Translations under genes and position numbers: made by a program | NCBI RefSeq assembly: GCF_902506605.1 | Contig: NZ_LR733979.1 | Coordinates: forward strand, 445,468 to 509,467 | Direction of reading: 5' to 3' | Length of the DNA stretch: 64,000 bases | Origin: Sphingomonas sp. AX6 | Lineage (GTDB): Bacteria > Pseudomonadota > Alphaproteobacteria > Sphingomonadales > Sphingomonadaceae | Part shown: positions 37,054 through 47,356 of the stretch, in pieces | How positions within the stretch are numbered: the first letter of the stretch is position 1 | Layout: each line of letters starts with the position of its first letter | Notes under the pieces: model-generated | The model's input: the letters and a program-made list of their open reading frames with translations, nothing else | What the model was told of the DNA's origin: nothing | Database searches by the model: none

Positions 37054-37922
37054 AAGCCTTCCCCGATGCGCTCCCACCGCGCGGCGGTGAACCAGGTCCA
37101 GGGCATCAACCACTGGGCATTGCCGTCGGTCGACCAGAAATTGACGACCGCCTTGCCCTGGATATTTTCTAGCGGCACGAATTCGATGCCGCCCGCCAGA
37201 TGCTGGAATCGGCTGTCCTTCGAATCGTCGCGATTGTCGCCCATCATGAAGGCGTGGCCTTCTGGCACGGTGAAGGTTTCGGTGTCGTCGGGCAGGAAGC
37301 TGCCCTGGTCGAGTACCATATAGCTTTTGCCGTTCGGCAGCGTTTCGCGGAACTGCGGCACGCGGCAGATCGGCGTGCCGTCGGTGTCCGTCGACACGAA
37401 TTCGCCGCGGCAGCCATTGGTTTCGTTGAAATTGGGGGTCAGCGGCAGGACGAAATCGGCGACGCGCTGTTTCGGCACGGGCTGGCCGTTGAGGATGATC
37501 TGACCGTTGCTCATCTGGATCGTGTCGCCGGGGACGCCGATCACGCGCTTGATCCAGTCGTCGGCGTCCTGCGGCGGCGCCTTGAACACCGCGACATCGC
37601 CGCGCTCGGGGGTGGAGGCGAAGACGCGACCGGGGATCAGCGGCAGGCTAAACGGCAGCGAATGCTTGGAATAGCCGTAATTCCATTTGGTGATGAAAAG
37701 ATAGTCGCCGACGAGCAGGCGCGGCAGCATCGATCCCGACGGAATGACGAAGGGCGAGATCAGGAAACTGCGGATGATGAAGACGAAAATCGCGAGCTTC
37801 AGCAGAAAGATCGCGGTGTCGCGCAGTTCCGATTTGGGCTTAGCCGCGGGCGCGCCGCCCTTGCCGATCGGTTGCGGGGTATCGTCTGCGGGGAGGCCCG
37901 CGTTGTCGGTGTGGTCGGCCAT
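37050..37922 (-). CDS. lepB: signal peptidase I
   Basis: A 290-aa inner-membrane protease that removes signal peptides. One membrane helix (about residues 37-54, IFLLKLAIFVFIIRSFLI) precedes the catalytic serine S64 in PSGSMLP. The general base is K125 in DDWIKRVIGVPGD. The conserved C-terminal box is HAFMMGDNRDDSKDSR. The gene ends in the overlap with rnc, the usual lepB-rnc order. ATG 37922 gives a family-like N-terminal tail; no strong Shine-Dalgarno is visible. Confidence 0.94.
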   Translation of the reverse strand: MADHTDNAGLPADDTPQPIGKGGAPAAKPKSELRDTAIFLLKLAIFVFIIRSFLISPFVIPSGSMLPRLLVGDYLFITKWNYGYSKHSLPFSLPLIPGRVFASTPERGDVAVFKAPPQDADDWIKRVIGVPGDTIQMSNGQIILNGQPVPKQRVADFVLPLTPNFNETNGCRGEFVSTDTDGTPICRVPQFRETLPNGKSYMVLDQGSFLPDDTETFTVPEGHAFMMGDNRDDSKDSRFQHLAGGIEFVPLENIQGKAVVNFWSTDGNAQWLMPWTWFTAARWERIGEGF

Positions 37923-37965
37923 GTGTGTTGCTGTGCTGGCACGCGAGGGTTGCGTCAAGGTTTTG

Positions 37966-38097
37966 ATCCTCCCCGTTGGCGGGGAGGTGGCAGCGCGATA
38001 GCGCTGACGGAGGGGGAGCGCCACGAAGCGCAACGCTTGCGGCCCGCCCCCTCCACCATCGCTTTGCGATGGTCCCCCTCCCCGTGCCGGGGAGGAT
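37966..38097. repeat. family C long palindrome
   Basis: About 130-nt structured repeat that begins ATCCTCCCCGTTGGCGGGGA and ends CCCGTGCCGGGGAGGAT. It has nested arms (GGTGGCAGCGCG, GACGGAGGGGG and CCCCCTCCACCATCGC). A second copy is at 44191-44305. It fills the gap between lepB and pgi. Confidence 0.88.
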
Positions 38098-38159
38098 TTG
38101 CGTGGTGGCGATTGGCCGGTTCGCGCGTTAGGGACGGCGCAAAGTTGAAGGAGCCTCCC

Positions 38160-39671
38160 ATGACCCATCCCGACTGGAATGCGCTCGAAGCGCTCGACCG
38201 TCCGACGTTGAAGACCCTGTTCGATGCCGACAGCGACCGTGTGGCGCAGCTTTCGGTCGATGTGGCGGGCATTCATTTCGACTGGTCGAAGACGCATCTG
38301 TCGCCGCAGGTGCTGGGCTGGTTCGAATCCGCCGCCGCGACGGCCGAACTCGCGGAGAAGCGCGACGCGCTGTTCGCAGGGGAAGCCGTTAACGTCACCG
38401 AGGGCCGCGCCGCCGAACATACTGCAGAGCGCGGCGAGGGTGCCCCCGATAGCGTCGAGCGCGCGCGCGGGCTTCATGCGCGGATGCGCGCGCTGATCGA
38501 CGCGATCGAGATCGAGGCGCTGGGGCCGGTGCGGCTCATTCTGCATGTCGGGATCGGCGGATCGGCGCTGGGGCCGGAGTTGCTGATGGATGCGCTGGGC
38601 CGCGATGCCGGGCGGTATGACGTGGCGATCGTGTCGAACGTCGACGGGCTGGCGCTGGAAGAGGCGACGCGCGGGTTCGATCCGGCGGCGACCCTGCTGG
38701 TCATCGCATCGAAGACCTTTACCACTAGCGAAACGATGTTGAACGCCGCCAGCACCATCCAGTGGATGAGCGAAGGCGGGGTCGAAGACCCTTACGGCCA
38801 AGTCATCGCGCTGACCGCGTCGCCCGACAAGGCGATCGAATGGGGCGTTGACGAAACCCGCGTGCTGCCGTTCAACGAAGCTGTCGGCGGACGTTATTCG
38901 CTCTGGTCTTCGATCGGATTTCCGGCGGCATTAGGCCTGGGCTGGGGGGCGTTTGAGGAAATGCTGGAGGGTGCCGCCGAAATGGATCGCCATTTCCGGC
39001 TGAGCGACTGGTCCAAGAACGCGCCGGTCATGGCGGCATTCGCGGACCTGTATTACACGCAGGCGCGCGGGTGCGAGACGCGCGCGACCTTCGCCTATGA
39101 CGAGCGGCTGCGCTTGCTGCCCAGCTATCTCCAGCAACTCGAGATGGAATCGAACGGCAAGGGCGTGACCACCGACGGGGAGAGGGTCACGCGCCCGACC
39201 GCGCCGATCACCTGGGGCGGGGTCGGCACCGACGGGCAGCACGCGGTGTTCCAGTTGCTGCATCAGGGGACGCGACTGGTGCCGGTCGAATTCGTCGCGG
39301 TGATCGAGCAGGAGGACGTGTTCTCCGACGATCATCACCGGCAATTGCTGATCAATTGCTTCGCGCAGGGCGCGGCGCTGATGGCGGGCAAGGGACATGA
39401 CGACCCGGCGCGCGCCTATCCGGGCGACCGGCCGTCATCGACCTTGCTGCTCGATACGCTCGACCCGCGCACACTGGGCGCGTTGTTGGCGTTCTACGAA
39501 CACCGAACCTTCGTCAGCGCGGCGATGCTGGGGATCAATCCGTTCGATCAGTTCGGGGTCGAGCTGGGCAAGGAAATGGCCAAGGCGGCAGACGCTGCCA
39601 GTTCCGGGGGCGGGCTGGACTTTGATGCGTCCACCACCGACCTGCTGAAGCGTGCGGGGCTTTCCGCGTAA
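38160..39671 (+). CDS. pgi: glucose-6-phosphate isomerase
   Basis: A 503-aa enzyme interconverting glucose 6-phosphate and fructose 6-phosphate. Hallmarks are VNVTEGRAAEHTAERGEG near residue 78, LHVGIGGSALGPELLMDAL near residue 130, SKTFTTSETMLNA near residue 183, GGRYSLWSSIGFPAALGLG near residue 245, and VFQLLHQGTRLVP near residue 363. The catalytic acid lies in the middle of these blocks. ATG 38160 is 7 nt after AAGGAG. The gene is isolated between palindromes. Confidence 0.95.
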   Translation: MTHPDWNALEALDRPTLKTLFDADSDRVAQLSVDVAGIHFDWSKTHLSPQVLGWFESAAATAELAEKRDALFAGEAVNVTEGRAAEHTAERGEGAPDSVERARGLHARMRALIDAIEIEALGPVRLILHVGIGGSALGPELLMDALGRDAGRYDVAIVSNVDGLALEEATRGFDPAATLLVIASKTFTTSETMLNAASTIQWMSEGGVEDPYGQVIALTASPDKAIEWGVDETRVLPFNEAVGGRYSLWSSIGFPAALGLGWGAFEEMLEGAAEMDRHFRLSDWSKNAPVMAAFADLYYTQARGCETRATFAYDERLRLLPSYLQQLEMESNGKGVTTDGERVTRPTAPITWGGVGTDGQHAVFQLLHQGTRLVPVEFVAVIEQEDVFSDDHHRQLLINCFAQGAALMAGKGHDDPARAYPGDRPSSTLLLDTLDPRTLGALLAFYEHRTFVSAAMLGINPFDQFGVELGKEMAKAADAASSGGGLDFDASTTDLLKRAGLSA

Positions 39672-39675
39672 CCAC

Positions 39676-39762
39676 GTCGTTCCCGCGCAGGCGGGAACCC
39701 ATCTCCTGTTCGTGCCGTGGGGCGTGTCCGGGAGATGGACCCCCGCCTTCGCGGGGGTGACG
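39676..39762. repeat. palindrome of the CCCGCGCAGGCGGG type
   Basis: Left arm 39676-39706 (GTCGTTCCCGCGCAGGCGGG and on), right arm 39731-39762 (ending CTTCGCGGGGGTGACG). It lies between pgi and gor. Confidence 0.8.
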
Positions 39763-39781
39763 GACCGAAGTGAGAAGACCG

Positions 39782-41131
39782 ATGGCAAAATACGATTATG
39801 ATCTGTTCGTCATCGGTGGCGGTTCGGGCGGCGTGCGCGCAGCGCGGGTGTCGGCGGCGCATGGCGCGAAAGTGGCGCTGGCCGAGGAATATCGGGTCGG
39901 CGGCACCTGCGTCATCCGCGGTTGCGTCCCCAAAAAGCTGCTCGTCTACGGCGCGCACTTCGCGGAGGATTTGCGCGACGCCAAGGCGTTCGGCTGGGAC
40001 GTGCCCGACGAATGCGCCTTCAGCTGGGAACGGCTGCGCGACAATGTGCTGGGCGAAGTCGATCGGCTGAACACCGCCTATACCAACACGCTCGACAGCC
40101 ACGGGGTCGAAGTGATTCTCGACCGAGCGACCGTCACCGGACCGAACGAGGTCAAGCTGGCGAGCGGACGCACGATCACTGCCGAACGCATCCTGATCGC
40201 GGTCGGCGCGCGGCCGCATGTGCCAAGCTGTCCGGGGCACGAGCTGGGGATCACGTCGAACGAGGTCTTCCATCTCGACAAATTGCCCGAACGCGTGCTG
40301 ATCGCGGGCGCGGGCTATATCGCCAACGAATTCGCCGGCATCTTCAACGAGTTCAAATCCAAGGTGACGCTGATCAACCGCAGCGACGTGATCCTGCGCG
40401 GTTATGACGAGAGCGTGCGCGACCGGCTGCTCCAGATTTCGATGATGAAGGGGATCGATTTCCGCTTCAACGCCGATTTTCAGGGGATCGAGAAGCTGAA
40501 GAGCGGCGCGCTCAGAGTGTCGATGTCGAACCACGAGCCGATGGAGGTCGATCTCGTGCTGTTCGCCACAGGCCGCGTGCCCAACACCGAAAAGCTGGGG
40601 CTGGACAAGGCGGGGATCGAACTCGACGACAAAGGCGCGATCCCGGTCGATGACGACAATCAGTCGGCATGCAAGTCGATCTATGCGGTCGGCGATGTCA
40701 CCAACCGCGTGCAACTGACGCCGATCGCAATCCGCGAAGGCCAGGCGTTCGCCGACACCATTTATGGCGGCAAGCCGACGCGGGTCGATTATGGCTGTAT
40801 CCCGGCAGCGGTGTTCAGCCATCCCCCGATTGCAGGCGTCGGCCTGACCGAGGGCCAGGCCAAGGAGCAGTTCGGATCTGTAAAGGTCTATCTCTCCGAT
40901 TTCCGGGCGATGAAGAATGTGCTGGCGGGCCGCAACGAACGCGCGCTCTACAAAATGATCTGCGACAGCGAGACGGGCAAGATTCTGGGGCTGCACATGA
41001 TCGGGCCGGACGTGCCGGAAATCCTGCAAGCGGCTGCAATCGCGGTGAAGGCCGGGCTGACCAAGGCCGATTTCGACGCGACCGTGGCGCTGCATCCGAG
41101 CATGGCGGAAGAGCTTGTGTTGATGCGGTGA
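39782..41131 (+). CDS. gor: glutathione-disulfide reductase
   Basis: A 449-aa flavoprotein disulfide reductase that regenerates glutathione with NADPH. The FAD site is GGGSGGVRAAR. The redox pair is C43 and C48 in GGTCVIRGCVPKK. The second dinucleotide fold is VLIAGAGYIANEFAGIFNEF, and the C-terminal dimer motif DATVALHPSMAEELV has the catalytic histidine. CVIRGCVPKK is the glutathione reductase rather than dihydrolipoamide dehydrogenase pattern. ATG 39782 is preferred over a start 12 nt upstream. Confidence 0.93.
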   Translation: MAKYDYDLFVIGGGSGGVRAARVSAAHGAKVALAEEYRVGGTCVIRGCVPKKLLVYGAHFAEDLRDAKAFGWDVPDECAFSWERLRDNVLGEVDRLNTAYTNTLDSHGVEVILDRATVTGPNEVKLASGRTITAERILIAVGARPHVPSCPGHELGITSNEVFHLDKLPERVLIAGAGYIANEFAGIFNEFKSKVTLINRSDVILRGYDESVRDRLLQISMMKGIDFRFNADFQGIEKLKSGALRVSMSNHEPMEVDLVLFATGRVPNTEKLGLDKAGIELDDKGAIPVDDDNQSACKSIYAVGDVTNRVQLTPIAIREGQAFADTIYGGKPTRVDYGCIPAAVFSHPPIAGVGLTEGQAKEQFGSVKVYLSDFRAMKNVLAGRNERALYKMICDSETGKILGLHMIGPDVPEILQAAAIAVKAGLTKADFDATVALHPSMAEELVLMR

Positions 41132-41155
41132 TTCGCCGCAGAATCACTCCATCCC

Positions 41156-41262
41156 GTCACCCCGGACTCGTTCCGGGGTCCACCAAGCGGCTTTCGCTCC
41201 GTTCGAGCTTCTTGTGATTGGTCCTGCCGCCCGGTGGACCCCGGCACTTCGGCCGGGGTGAC
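41156..41262. repeat. family A palindrome
   Basis: Left arm 41156-41183 (GTCACCCCGGACTCGTTCCG and on), right arm 41233-41262 (ending CTTCGGCCGGGGTGAC). It lies between the convergent gor and symporter genes. Confidence 0.88.
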
Positions 41263-41286
41263 GAAGGACTGGGGAAGCGAGCCCCC

Positions 41287-42546
41287 TCAATCCAGCAGCG
41301 CGTCGGCCTCCGTCTCCGACGTCACGCCCGCCCGGTTCGATACCGTCGTCGTGACCGCCAGGTTCATCGTCACATTGCCCACCGTCCGCATGATGTCGGG
41401 CAGCGTCTCCACTGCGACCAGCAGCGCAAGGGGCTCGATCGGCACGCCCATGGCAATGGCGATCGGCGCGATCGAGCTGATGAAGCTGATCGACCCCGGC
41501 AGGCTGACCGATCCCATCGTGGTGATGGCCGCGGCAGCGATTCCGGCCGCGATTTGGGCCGGAGTCAGTTCCATGCCGAAGACGTGCGCGACGTAGAGCG
41601 CGACCGCGATATTCATGGCCGGACCGGTCGCGCGGAAGATCGCGACGGCGAGCGGCAGGACCACGCCTGCGCTGGCGACCGGTACGTGCAGCATATGCGC
41701 GCCCTTTAGCGTGGCGGGTAGCGACGCGAGGCTAGACTGGGTGGAGATCGCGACGGCCTGTGCAGGAAGTGCCGCACGCACGAAATTTTGCGGTGAAACG
41801 CGCCCGCCGATGACGCCGAGCGGATAGGCGAGCAGCCAGATGACGCCGCCGACCGCGGACACGATCAGGATGTAATGGACGAGCGCACCGAATGCCGCCG
41901 TCCCCGCCTGCGCGCCGACCATGAAGGCCAGCGCACCGACGCCGATAGGGGCAAGCCACAGAACCCAGCCGATCAGCACCAGCATTGCATCGCCGATCGC
42001 TTGAAAGAAGCTGACGAGCTGCTTGCGTGGTTCGACCGGCAGGCGCGTGATCGCAAAGGCGAAGGCGGTGGTGAAGACGATCAACGGCAGAAACGCATCC
42101 TCGGCCGCCGCCGCGATCGGATTGGTCGGGATCATCGCCGATAAGAATTCGCTGAACGGCGGGATATCACCTGCGGGGGCGGCGGTCGCAAAGGTGCTAC
42201 GGAGCGCCGCGGCGGGGTCTGCTGCCAACGGAAACAGGTCGAGGAAGCCGAGCGTCAGGAACGCGCCCAACGCCGCCGAAGTCCACAGGATGGTGATGAA
42301 GGTGACGAAGGCGCGTGCCGCCAGCTTGTTGGCACGGGCGGCTTCGGCGGCGGTGGCGATCCCGGTCACGAGCAGTGCGACCACCAGCGGTACGATCGTC
42401 ATGCGCAACGCGTTGAGCCAGGCGGTGCCGATCGGCTGTGCGACGGCGGCGGCATCCTGCGCGCCTTCCGGCGATTGCGACGACCAGAAGATGCCGATCG
42501 CAAGGCCGCCGATCAGGCTGAGAAAGATACGAAGTGGTTGCGACAT
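41287..42546 (-). CDS. dicarboxylate/amino acid:cation symporter (DAACS)
   Basis: A 419-aa membrane transporter with the glutamate-transporter fold. The serine-rich motif [13 protein letters not shown] (re-entrant loop HP1) is near residue 255, and helix 7 [20 protein letters not shown] follows. The HP2/TM8 region includes [17 protein letters not shown] and [19 protein letters not shown]. It should import C4-dicarboxylates or acidic amino acids with Na+ or H+; which substrate cannot be told. Single gene, divergent from glmM. Confidence 0.9.
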   Translation of the reverse strand: MSQPLRIFLSLIGGLAIGIFWSSQSPEGAQDAAAVAQPIGTAWLNALRMTIVPLVVALLVTGIATAAEAARANKLAARAFVTFITILWTSAALGAFLTLGFLDLFPLAADPAAALRSTFATAAPAGDIPPFSEFLSAMIPTNPIAAAAEDAFLPLIVFTTAFAFAITRLPVEPRKQLVSFFQAIGDAMLVLIGWVLWLAPIGVGALAFMVGAQAGTAAFGALVHYILIVSAVGGVIWLLAYPLGVIGGRVSPQNFVRAALPAQAVAISTQSSLASLPATLKGAHMLHVPVASAGVVLPLAVAIFRATGPAMNIAVALYVAHVFGMELTPAQIAAGIAAAAITTMGSVSLPGSISFISSIAPIAIAMGVPIEPLALLVAVETLPDIMRTVGNVTMNLAVTTTVSNRAGVTSETEADALLD

Positions 42547-42618
42547 GCTCGCCCTTTTTGGTTTCGCGCGCTATCAGCCACGACGATAGGTCGCCGCAAG
42601 GTGAGGACAAAGCACGTA

Positions 42619-43959
42619 ATGGCAAGAAAATATTTCGGCACCGACGGAATCCGGGGCGCGACCAACAGCCCGGTGATGAGCGCCGAAATGGCGATGAAGG
42701 TCGGTATGGCGGCAGGCGCGCATTTCCAGCGCGGGGACCACCGCCACCGCGTGGTGATCGGCAAAGATACGCGGCTTTCGGGCTATATGCTCGAGAACGC
42801 GCTGGTTGCAGGCTTTACCAGCGTCGGCATGGACGTGGTGTTGGTCGGGCCGATGCCGACGCCTGCCGTTGCGATGCTGACCCATTCGATGCGTGCCGAC
42901 ATGGGCGTGATGATTTCCGCCAGCCACAATCCCTATGCCGACAATGGCATCAAGTTGTTCGGGCCGGACGGCTACAAATTGTCCGATGCCGACGAGGAAG
43001 CGATCGAGGCGCTGATCGACGGCGATGTGCCGCTGGCGCCGTCCGAGCATATCGGACGGGCGAAGCGGATCGACGATGCCAAGGGCCGCTATATCCACTT
43101 CGCCAAATCGACCTTCCCACAGGACATGCGGCTCGACGGGATGAAGATCGTCGTCGATTGCGCGAACGGCGCGGCCTATCAGGTGGCACCGTCGGCGTTA
43201 TGGGAGCTGGGCGCGGACGTCGTCGCGATCGGGGTCAATCCCAACGGCAAGAACATCAATCACAAGGTCGGATCGACCGCACCCGAAACTTTGTGCGAAA
43301 CCGTTGTCGCGAGCGGAGCCGCGATCGGCATCGCGCTCGACGGCGATGCCGATCGGCTGATCGTGGTCGATGAAAACGGCAAGGTGGTGGACGGCGACCA
43401 GTTGATGGCGACGATCGCCAGCGGCTGGGCGCGTGATGGACGGCTGTCCGGCGGCGGGCTGGTCGCGACCGTGATGTCCAATCTGGGGCTGGAGCGACAT
43501 CTGTCGGCGCAGGGGCTTGGCCTGATCCGGACCAAGGTCGGGGACCGGCATGTGTTGGAGAAGATGCGCGCGTCGGGCTATAACGTCGGCGGTGAACAGT
43601 CGGGGCATATCATCCTGTCGGATTATGCGACGACCGGCGACGGGCTGGTCGCCGGGTTGCAGGTGCTGGCCGAGTTGCAGCGCGCGGGCGCACCCGCCAG
43701 CGAGGTGCTGCACCGCTTCGATCCCTTGCCACAGTTGCTGAAGAATGTGCGGTTCGCAGGCGGCAAGCCGCTGGAGGCGGAGAGCGTCAAGGCGGTGATC
43801 GCCGAGGCCGAGGCCGAACTGGACGGCAAGGGGCGGCTGGTGATTCGCCCATCGGGCACCGAACCCGTGATCCGCGTCATGGCAGAAGGCGATGACAAGG
43901 GTCAGGTTGAGCGGATGGTGGACCGCATCTGCGACGCCGTGCGCGTCGCGGCGGGCTGA
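42619..43959 (+). CDS. glmM: phosphoglucosamine mutase
   Basis: A 446-aa enzyme making glucosamine 1-phosphate for peptidoglycan and lipopolysaccharide. [13 protein letters not shown] is the family start. The phosphoserine is S102 in [13 protein letters not shown]. The metal loop is [13 protein letters not shown] near residue 240, the sugar loop is [19 protein letters not shown] near residue 328, and the phosphate site is [14 protein letters not shown]. It is followed 4 nt later by the DUF1272 gene. Confidence 0.97.
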   Translation: MARKYFGTDGIRGATNSPVMSAEMAMKVGMAAGAHFQRGDHRHRVVIGKDTRLSGYMLENALVAGFTSVGMDVVLVGPMPTPAVAMLTHSMRADMGVMISASHNPYADNGIKLFGPDGYKLSDADEEAIEALIDGDVPLAPSEHIGRAKRIDDAKGRYIHFAKSTFPQDMRLDGMKIVVDCANGAAYQVAPSALWELGADVVAIGVNPNGKNINHKVGSTAPETLCETVVASGAAIGIALDGDADRLIVVDENGKVVDGDQLMATIASGWARDGRLSGGGLVATVMSNLGLERHLSAQGLGLIRTKVGDRHVLEKMRASGYNVGGEQSGHIILSDYATTGDGLVAGLQVLAELQRAGAPASEVLHRFDPLPQLLKNVRFAGGKPLEAESVKAVIAEAEAELDGKGRLVIRPSGTEPVIRVMAEGDDKGQVERMVDRICDAVRVAAG

Positions 43960-43963
43960 CGCG

Positions 43964-44188
43964 ATGCTGGACATGCGACCCGATTGCGAGCGCTGCGGCA
44001 CGGATTTGCCCGCGGACGCGCCGGGCGCGTTCATCTGTTCGTTTGAATGCACCTATTGCGCGGCCTGCGCCGATGCGGTGGATGAGACTTGCCCCAATTG
44101 CGGCGGAGAATTGCTCGATCGACCGGTGCGCAGCCGCGAGATGCTGGTGAAGCATCCGGCGGGGACGCAGCGGCGGTTCGAACGCTGA
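43964..44188 (+). CDS. DUF1272 cysteine-rich protein
   Basis: A 74-aa DUF1272 protein with seven cysteines in pairs (DCERCG, FICSFECTYCAACAD, CPNCGGEL), suggesting bound zinc. It starts 4 nt after glmM and is probably cotranscribed. Its function is unknown. The RPDCERCGTDLPADAPGA start matches the family well. Confidence 0.85.
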   Translation: MLDMRPDCERCGTDLPADAPGAFICSFECTYCAACADAVDETCPNCGGELLDRPVRSREMLVKHPAGTQRRFER

Positions 44189-44190
44189 AA

Positions 44191-44305
44191 ATCCTCCCCT
44201 GAAGGGGAGGTGGCAGCGCATCGCGCTGACGGAGGGGTAGGTCGCGTGTGGCAAATACCCCTCCACCATGCTTCGCATGGTCCCCCTCCCCCTCCGGGGG
44301 AGGAT
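44191..44305. repeat. family C long palindrome
   Basis: About 115-nt repeat that begins ATCCTCCCCTGAAGGGGAGG and ends CTCCGGGGGAGGAT. Same layout as the copy at 37966-38097. It separates the glmM pair from thiD. Confidence 0.88.
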
Positions 44306-44321
44306 TTGTTAGGGCGCATCC

Positions 44322-45200
44322 ATGACCATTCCCCGCATCCTGATCATTGCCGGATCCGATTCGGGCGGGGGCGCAGGGATTCAGGCGGACATCAAGACCG
44401 TCACCATGCTCGGCGGCCATGCGATGACTGCGATCACCGCCATCACAGCGCAGAATACGCTGGGGGTCGATGCGGTGCATCCGGTGCCGACCGACATGGT
44501 GATTGCCCAGATCGACAGCGTGGTCCGCGACATCGGCGTCGATGCAGTCAAGATCGGGATGATCGGATCGGCGGAAACCGCACACGCCGTCGCCGACCGG
44601 CTCGCGACGTTCGGCGTGCCGATCGTGTTCGATCCCGTCATGGTCGCGACCAGCGGTTCGGTGCTGGCGGACGCGGACACGATCGCGGCATTCGAACGGT
44701 TGATGGCGCTGGCGTCGGTGGTGACGCCGAACACGCCTGAACTCGGTGCACTTGCTGGAATGACCGTAGAAACGGAACTCGATCAGGCGGCTGCTGCCGA
44801 ATGCGTCATCACGCGAACAGGTTGTCCGGCTGTACTTGCTAAGGGCGGACATTTGGTCCTCGATGGCGAAATATCTGGCGTGGACCGAGAAGGGCGTCAT
44901 TGCCGTCACAAGAACTCGGAGCGCGTTTTTGATTTTTTATACTGGCTCGATGCCGATGGTTGGCATGAGATGAGCTGGAACGATGCTCGGATAGAAACCA
45001 ACCATACCCATGGAACGGGTTGCACCTTTGCCAGTGCCCTTGCGGTCGGTCTTGCAGAAGGACGACCGCTTGAAGATGGTATTTCCAGGGCGCGTCAGTT
45101 CGTTCGTGCCGCGCTGATTTCTGCGCCGGGGTTGGGCGGGGGGCATGGGCCGATGGGGCACGCGCTTGGCGTTTCGCCCTTCGATGCGCTCGAAGGCTGA
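44322..45200 (+). CDS. thiD: hydroxymethylpyrimidine/phosphomethylpyrimidine kinase
   Basis: A 292-aa kinase of thiamine synthesis that phosphorylates HMP and then HMP-P. The N-terminus [39 protein letters not shown] near residue 105, [13 protein letters not shown] near residue 138 and the anion-hole motif [19 protein letters not shown] are classical. It is about 25 residues longer than usual: after [14 protein letters not shown] (residue 178) an insert containing [20 protein letters not shown] precedes the conserved part. DNA from about 44760 to 45090 is visibly less GC-rich. rnhB follows after 5 nt. Confidence 0.93.
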   Translation: MTIPRILIIAGSDSGGGAGIQADIKTVTMLGGHAMTAITAITAQNTLGVDAVHPVPTDMVIAQIDSVVRDIGVDAVKIGMIGSAETAHAVADRLATFGVPIVFDPVMVATSGSVLADADTIAAFERLMALASVVTPNTPELGALAGMTVETELDQAAAAECVITRTGCPAVLAKGGHLVLDGEISGVDREGRHCRHKNSERVFDFLYWLDADGWHEMSWNDARIETNHTHGTGCTFASALAVGLAEGRPLEDGISRARQFVRAALISAPGLGGGHGPMGHALGVSPFDALEG

Positions 45201-45205
45201 AGGCG

Positions 45206-45802
45206 ATGCCTGATTTCCGATTCGAAAGCGCACATGCCGGGCCGGTCGCGGGTGTCGATGAAGCCGGTCGCGGACCGCTTGCCGGGCCGGTGGTCGCCGC
45301 CGCCGTGATCCTTGATCCCGATTGTATTCCGGACGGCATCGACGATTCGAAAGCGCTGACCGCGATCCGGCGTGCGCGGTTGCATGATGCATTGCTGGGA
45401 TGCGCTCGCATCGGCGTTGGCGTGGCGAGCGTCGAGGAGATTGATCGGCTCAACATCCTGTGGGCATCGATGCTGGCGATGCAGCGCGCGGTAGACGCCC
45501 TGCCCTGCGCGCCGGTGATGGTGCTGGTCGACGGCAATCGGTGTCCGGACTGGGCGCATCGGTCCCAGGCGGTGGTCGGGGGCGATGCGAAATGTCTGTC
45601 GATCGCAGCCGCCTCGATCGTAGCCAAACACGTGCGCGACGGGATGATGATCGAGGCGGATGTGCTGCACCCCGGCTATGGCTGGGCGTCGAACAAGGGT
45701 TACGGCAGCCGGGCGCATCAGGAGGCTTTGCGGACATTGGGGCCGACGCCGCTGCATCGACGGAGCTTTGCGCCGGTCGCGCAGGCCTGGTTAGAACTCT
45801 AA
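45206..45802 (+). CDS. rnhB: ribonuclease HII
   Basis: A 198-aa nuclease that removes RNA from RNA-DNA hybrids and misincorporated ribonucleotides. The catalytic motif [20 protein letters not shown] carries D18 and E19. The other acidic residues are in [15 protein letters not shown] and [10 protein letters not shown]. The C-terminal region includes [19 protein letters not shown]. It begins 5 nt after thiD. Confidence 0.95.
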   Translation: MPDFRFESAHAGPVAGVDEAGRGPLAGPVVAAAVILDPDCIPDGIDDSKALTAIRRARLHDALLGCARIGVGVASVEEIDRLNILWASMLAMQRAVDALPCAPVMVLVDGNRCPDWAHRSQAVVGGDAKCLSIAAASIVAKHVRDGMMIEADVLHPGYGWASNKGYGSRAHQEALRTLGPTPLHRRSFAPVAQAWLEL

Positions 45803-45812
45803 TCTCTTCCAA

Positions 45813-45892
45813 CCCGTTCGTTTCGAGCGAAGTCGAGAAACGCTATGGCATCGCCTCGGTCACGTTTCTCGACTTCGCTCGAACCGAACGGG
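45813..45892. repeat. family B palindrome
   Basis: Left arm 45813-45842 (CCGTTCGTTTCGAGCGAAGT and on), right arm 45862-45892 (ACGTTTCTCGACTTCGCTCG and on). It separates rnhB from the ccrM control region. Confidence 0.88.
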
Positions 45893-45918
45893 TGGAGTGA
45901 GAGCGCACCCACCTTCCC

Positions 45919-45927
45919 TGTGGATAA
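45919..45927 (-). promoter_or_regulatory. DnaA box (perfect)
   Basis: TGTGGATAA on the plus strand is TTATCCACA on the minus strand, the exact high-affinity DnaA box. A second one is at 45975-45983, 56 nt away in the same orientation. Both lie 140-210 nt upstream of ccrM. Confidence 0.75.
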
Positions 45928-45941
45928 CTTGGGTCGGGAGT

Positions 45942-45946
45942 GAGTC
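45942..45946. promoter_or_regulatory. GANTC methylation site (GAGTC)
   Basis: GAGTC is a CcrM target. With GACTC at 45990-45994 it gives two sites upstream of the gene for the methyltransferase itself. In Caulobacter, methylation of two such sites represses ccrM. Confidence 0.6.
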
Positions 45947-45974
45947 TTTCCGGCCACACGCTAGGGGTTGGGGC

Positions 45975-45983
45975 TGTGGATAA
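45975..45983 (-). promoter_or_regulatory. DnaA box (perfect)
   Basis: Second exact TTATCCACA (minus strand) upstream of ccrM. The GACTC methylation site follows 7 nt downstream. Confidence 0.75.
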
Positions 45984-45989
45984 GTTCCG

Positions 45990-45994
45990 GACTC
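45990..45994. promoter_or_regulatory. GANTC methylation site (GACTC)
   Basis: Second GANTC in the ccrM upstream region, 7 nt after the second DnaA box. Confidence 0.6.
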
Positions 45995-46027
45995 AACATC
46001 TCGTTTGTCCAGAGGGAAAGCGCGTGC

Positions 46028-46060
46028 GTTAACCAATTCGCAACCCAGATCGTTAACCAA
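46028..46060 (+). promoter_or_regulatory. two GTTAACCAA repeats, candidate CtrA half-sites
   Basis: GTTAACCAA occurs at 46028-46036 and 46052-46060, 24 nt apart. TTAACC matches half of the CtrA box (TTAA-N7-TTAA). The spacing is not the classical 7 nt, so CtrA binding is an inference. The second repeat lies just upstream of the likely -35. Confidence 0.45.
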
Positions 46061-46067
46061 TGTTCGC

Positions 46068-46097
46068 TTGACGGACGGGTGGGGTCGCCGGGATATC
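46068..46097 (+). promoter_or_regulatory. candidate ccrM promoter (-35 TTGACG, -10 GATATC)
   Basis: TTGACG at 46068-46073 and GATATC at 46092-46097, 18 nt apart. This gives a transcript starting near 46104, about 20 nt before ATG 46125. Confidence 0.45.
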
Positions 46098-46124
46098 CTG
46101 CGCTCCAACAACCGGGGGGTATGA

Positions 46125-47255
<1,131 letters not shown>

Positions 47256-47267
47256 TGCCCTCTCCAC

Positions 47268-47343
47268 CGTTCGTTTCGAGCGAAGTCGAGAAACGTCCGC
47301 CAGCGCAACGATCACGTTTCTCGACTTCGCTCGAAACGAACGG
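47268..47343. repeat. family B palindrome
   Basis: Left arm 47268-47295 (CGTTCGTTTCGAGCGAAGTC and on), right arm 47314-47343 (ending CGCTCGAAACGAACGG). It lies between ccrM and folP. Confidence 0.9.
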
Positions 47344-47356
47344 CTAGGGGTTGGCG

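Noticed and set aside
45919..45983. The two DnaA boxes as a replication origin
   Set aside because: Only two boxes, no AT-rich unwinding region and no origin neighbours such as dnaA, hemE or parAB. A regulatory role at ccrM is more likely.
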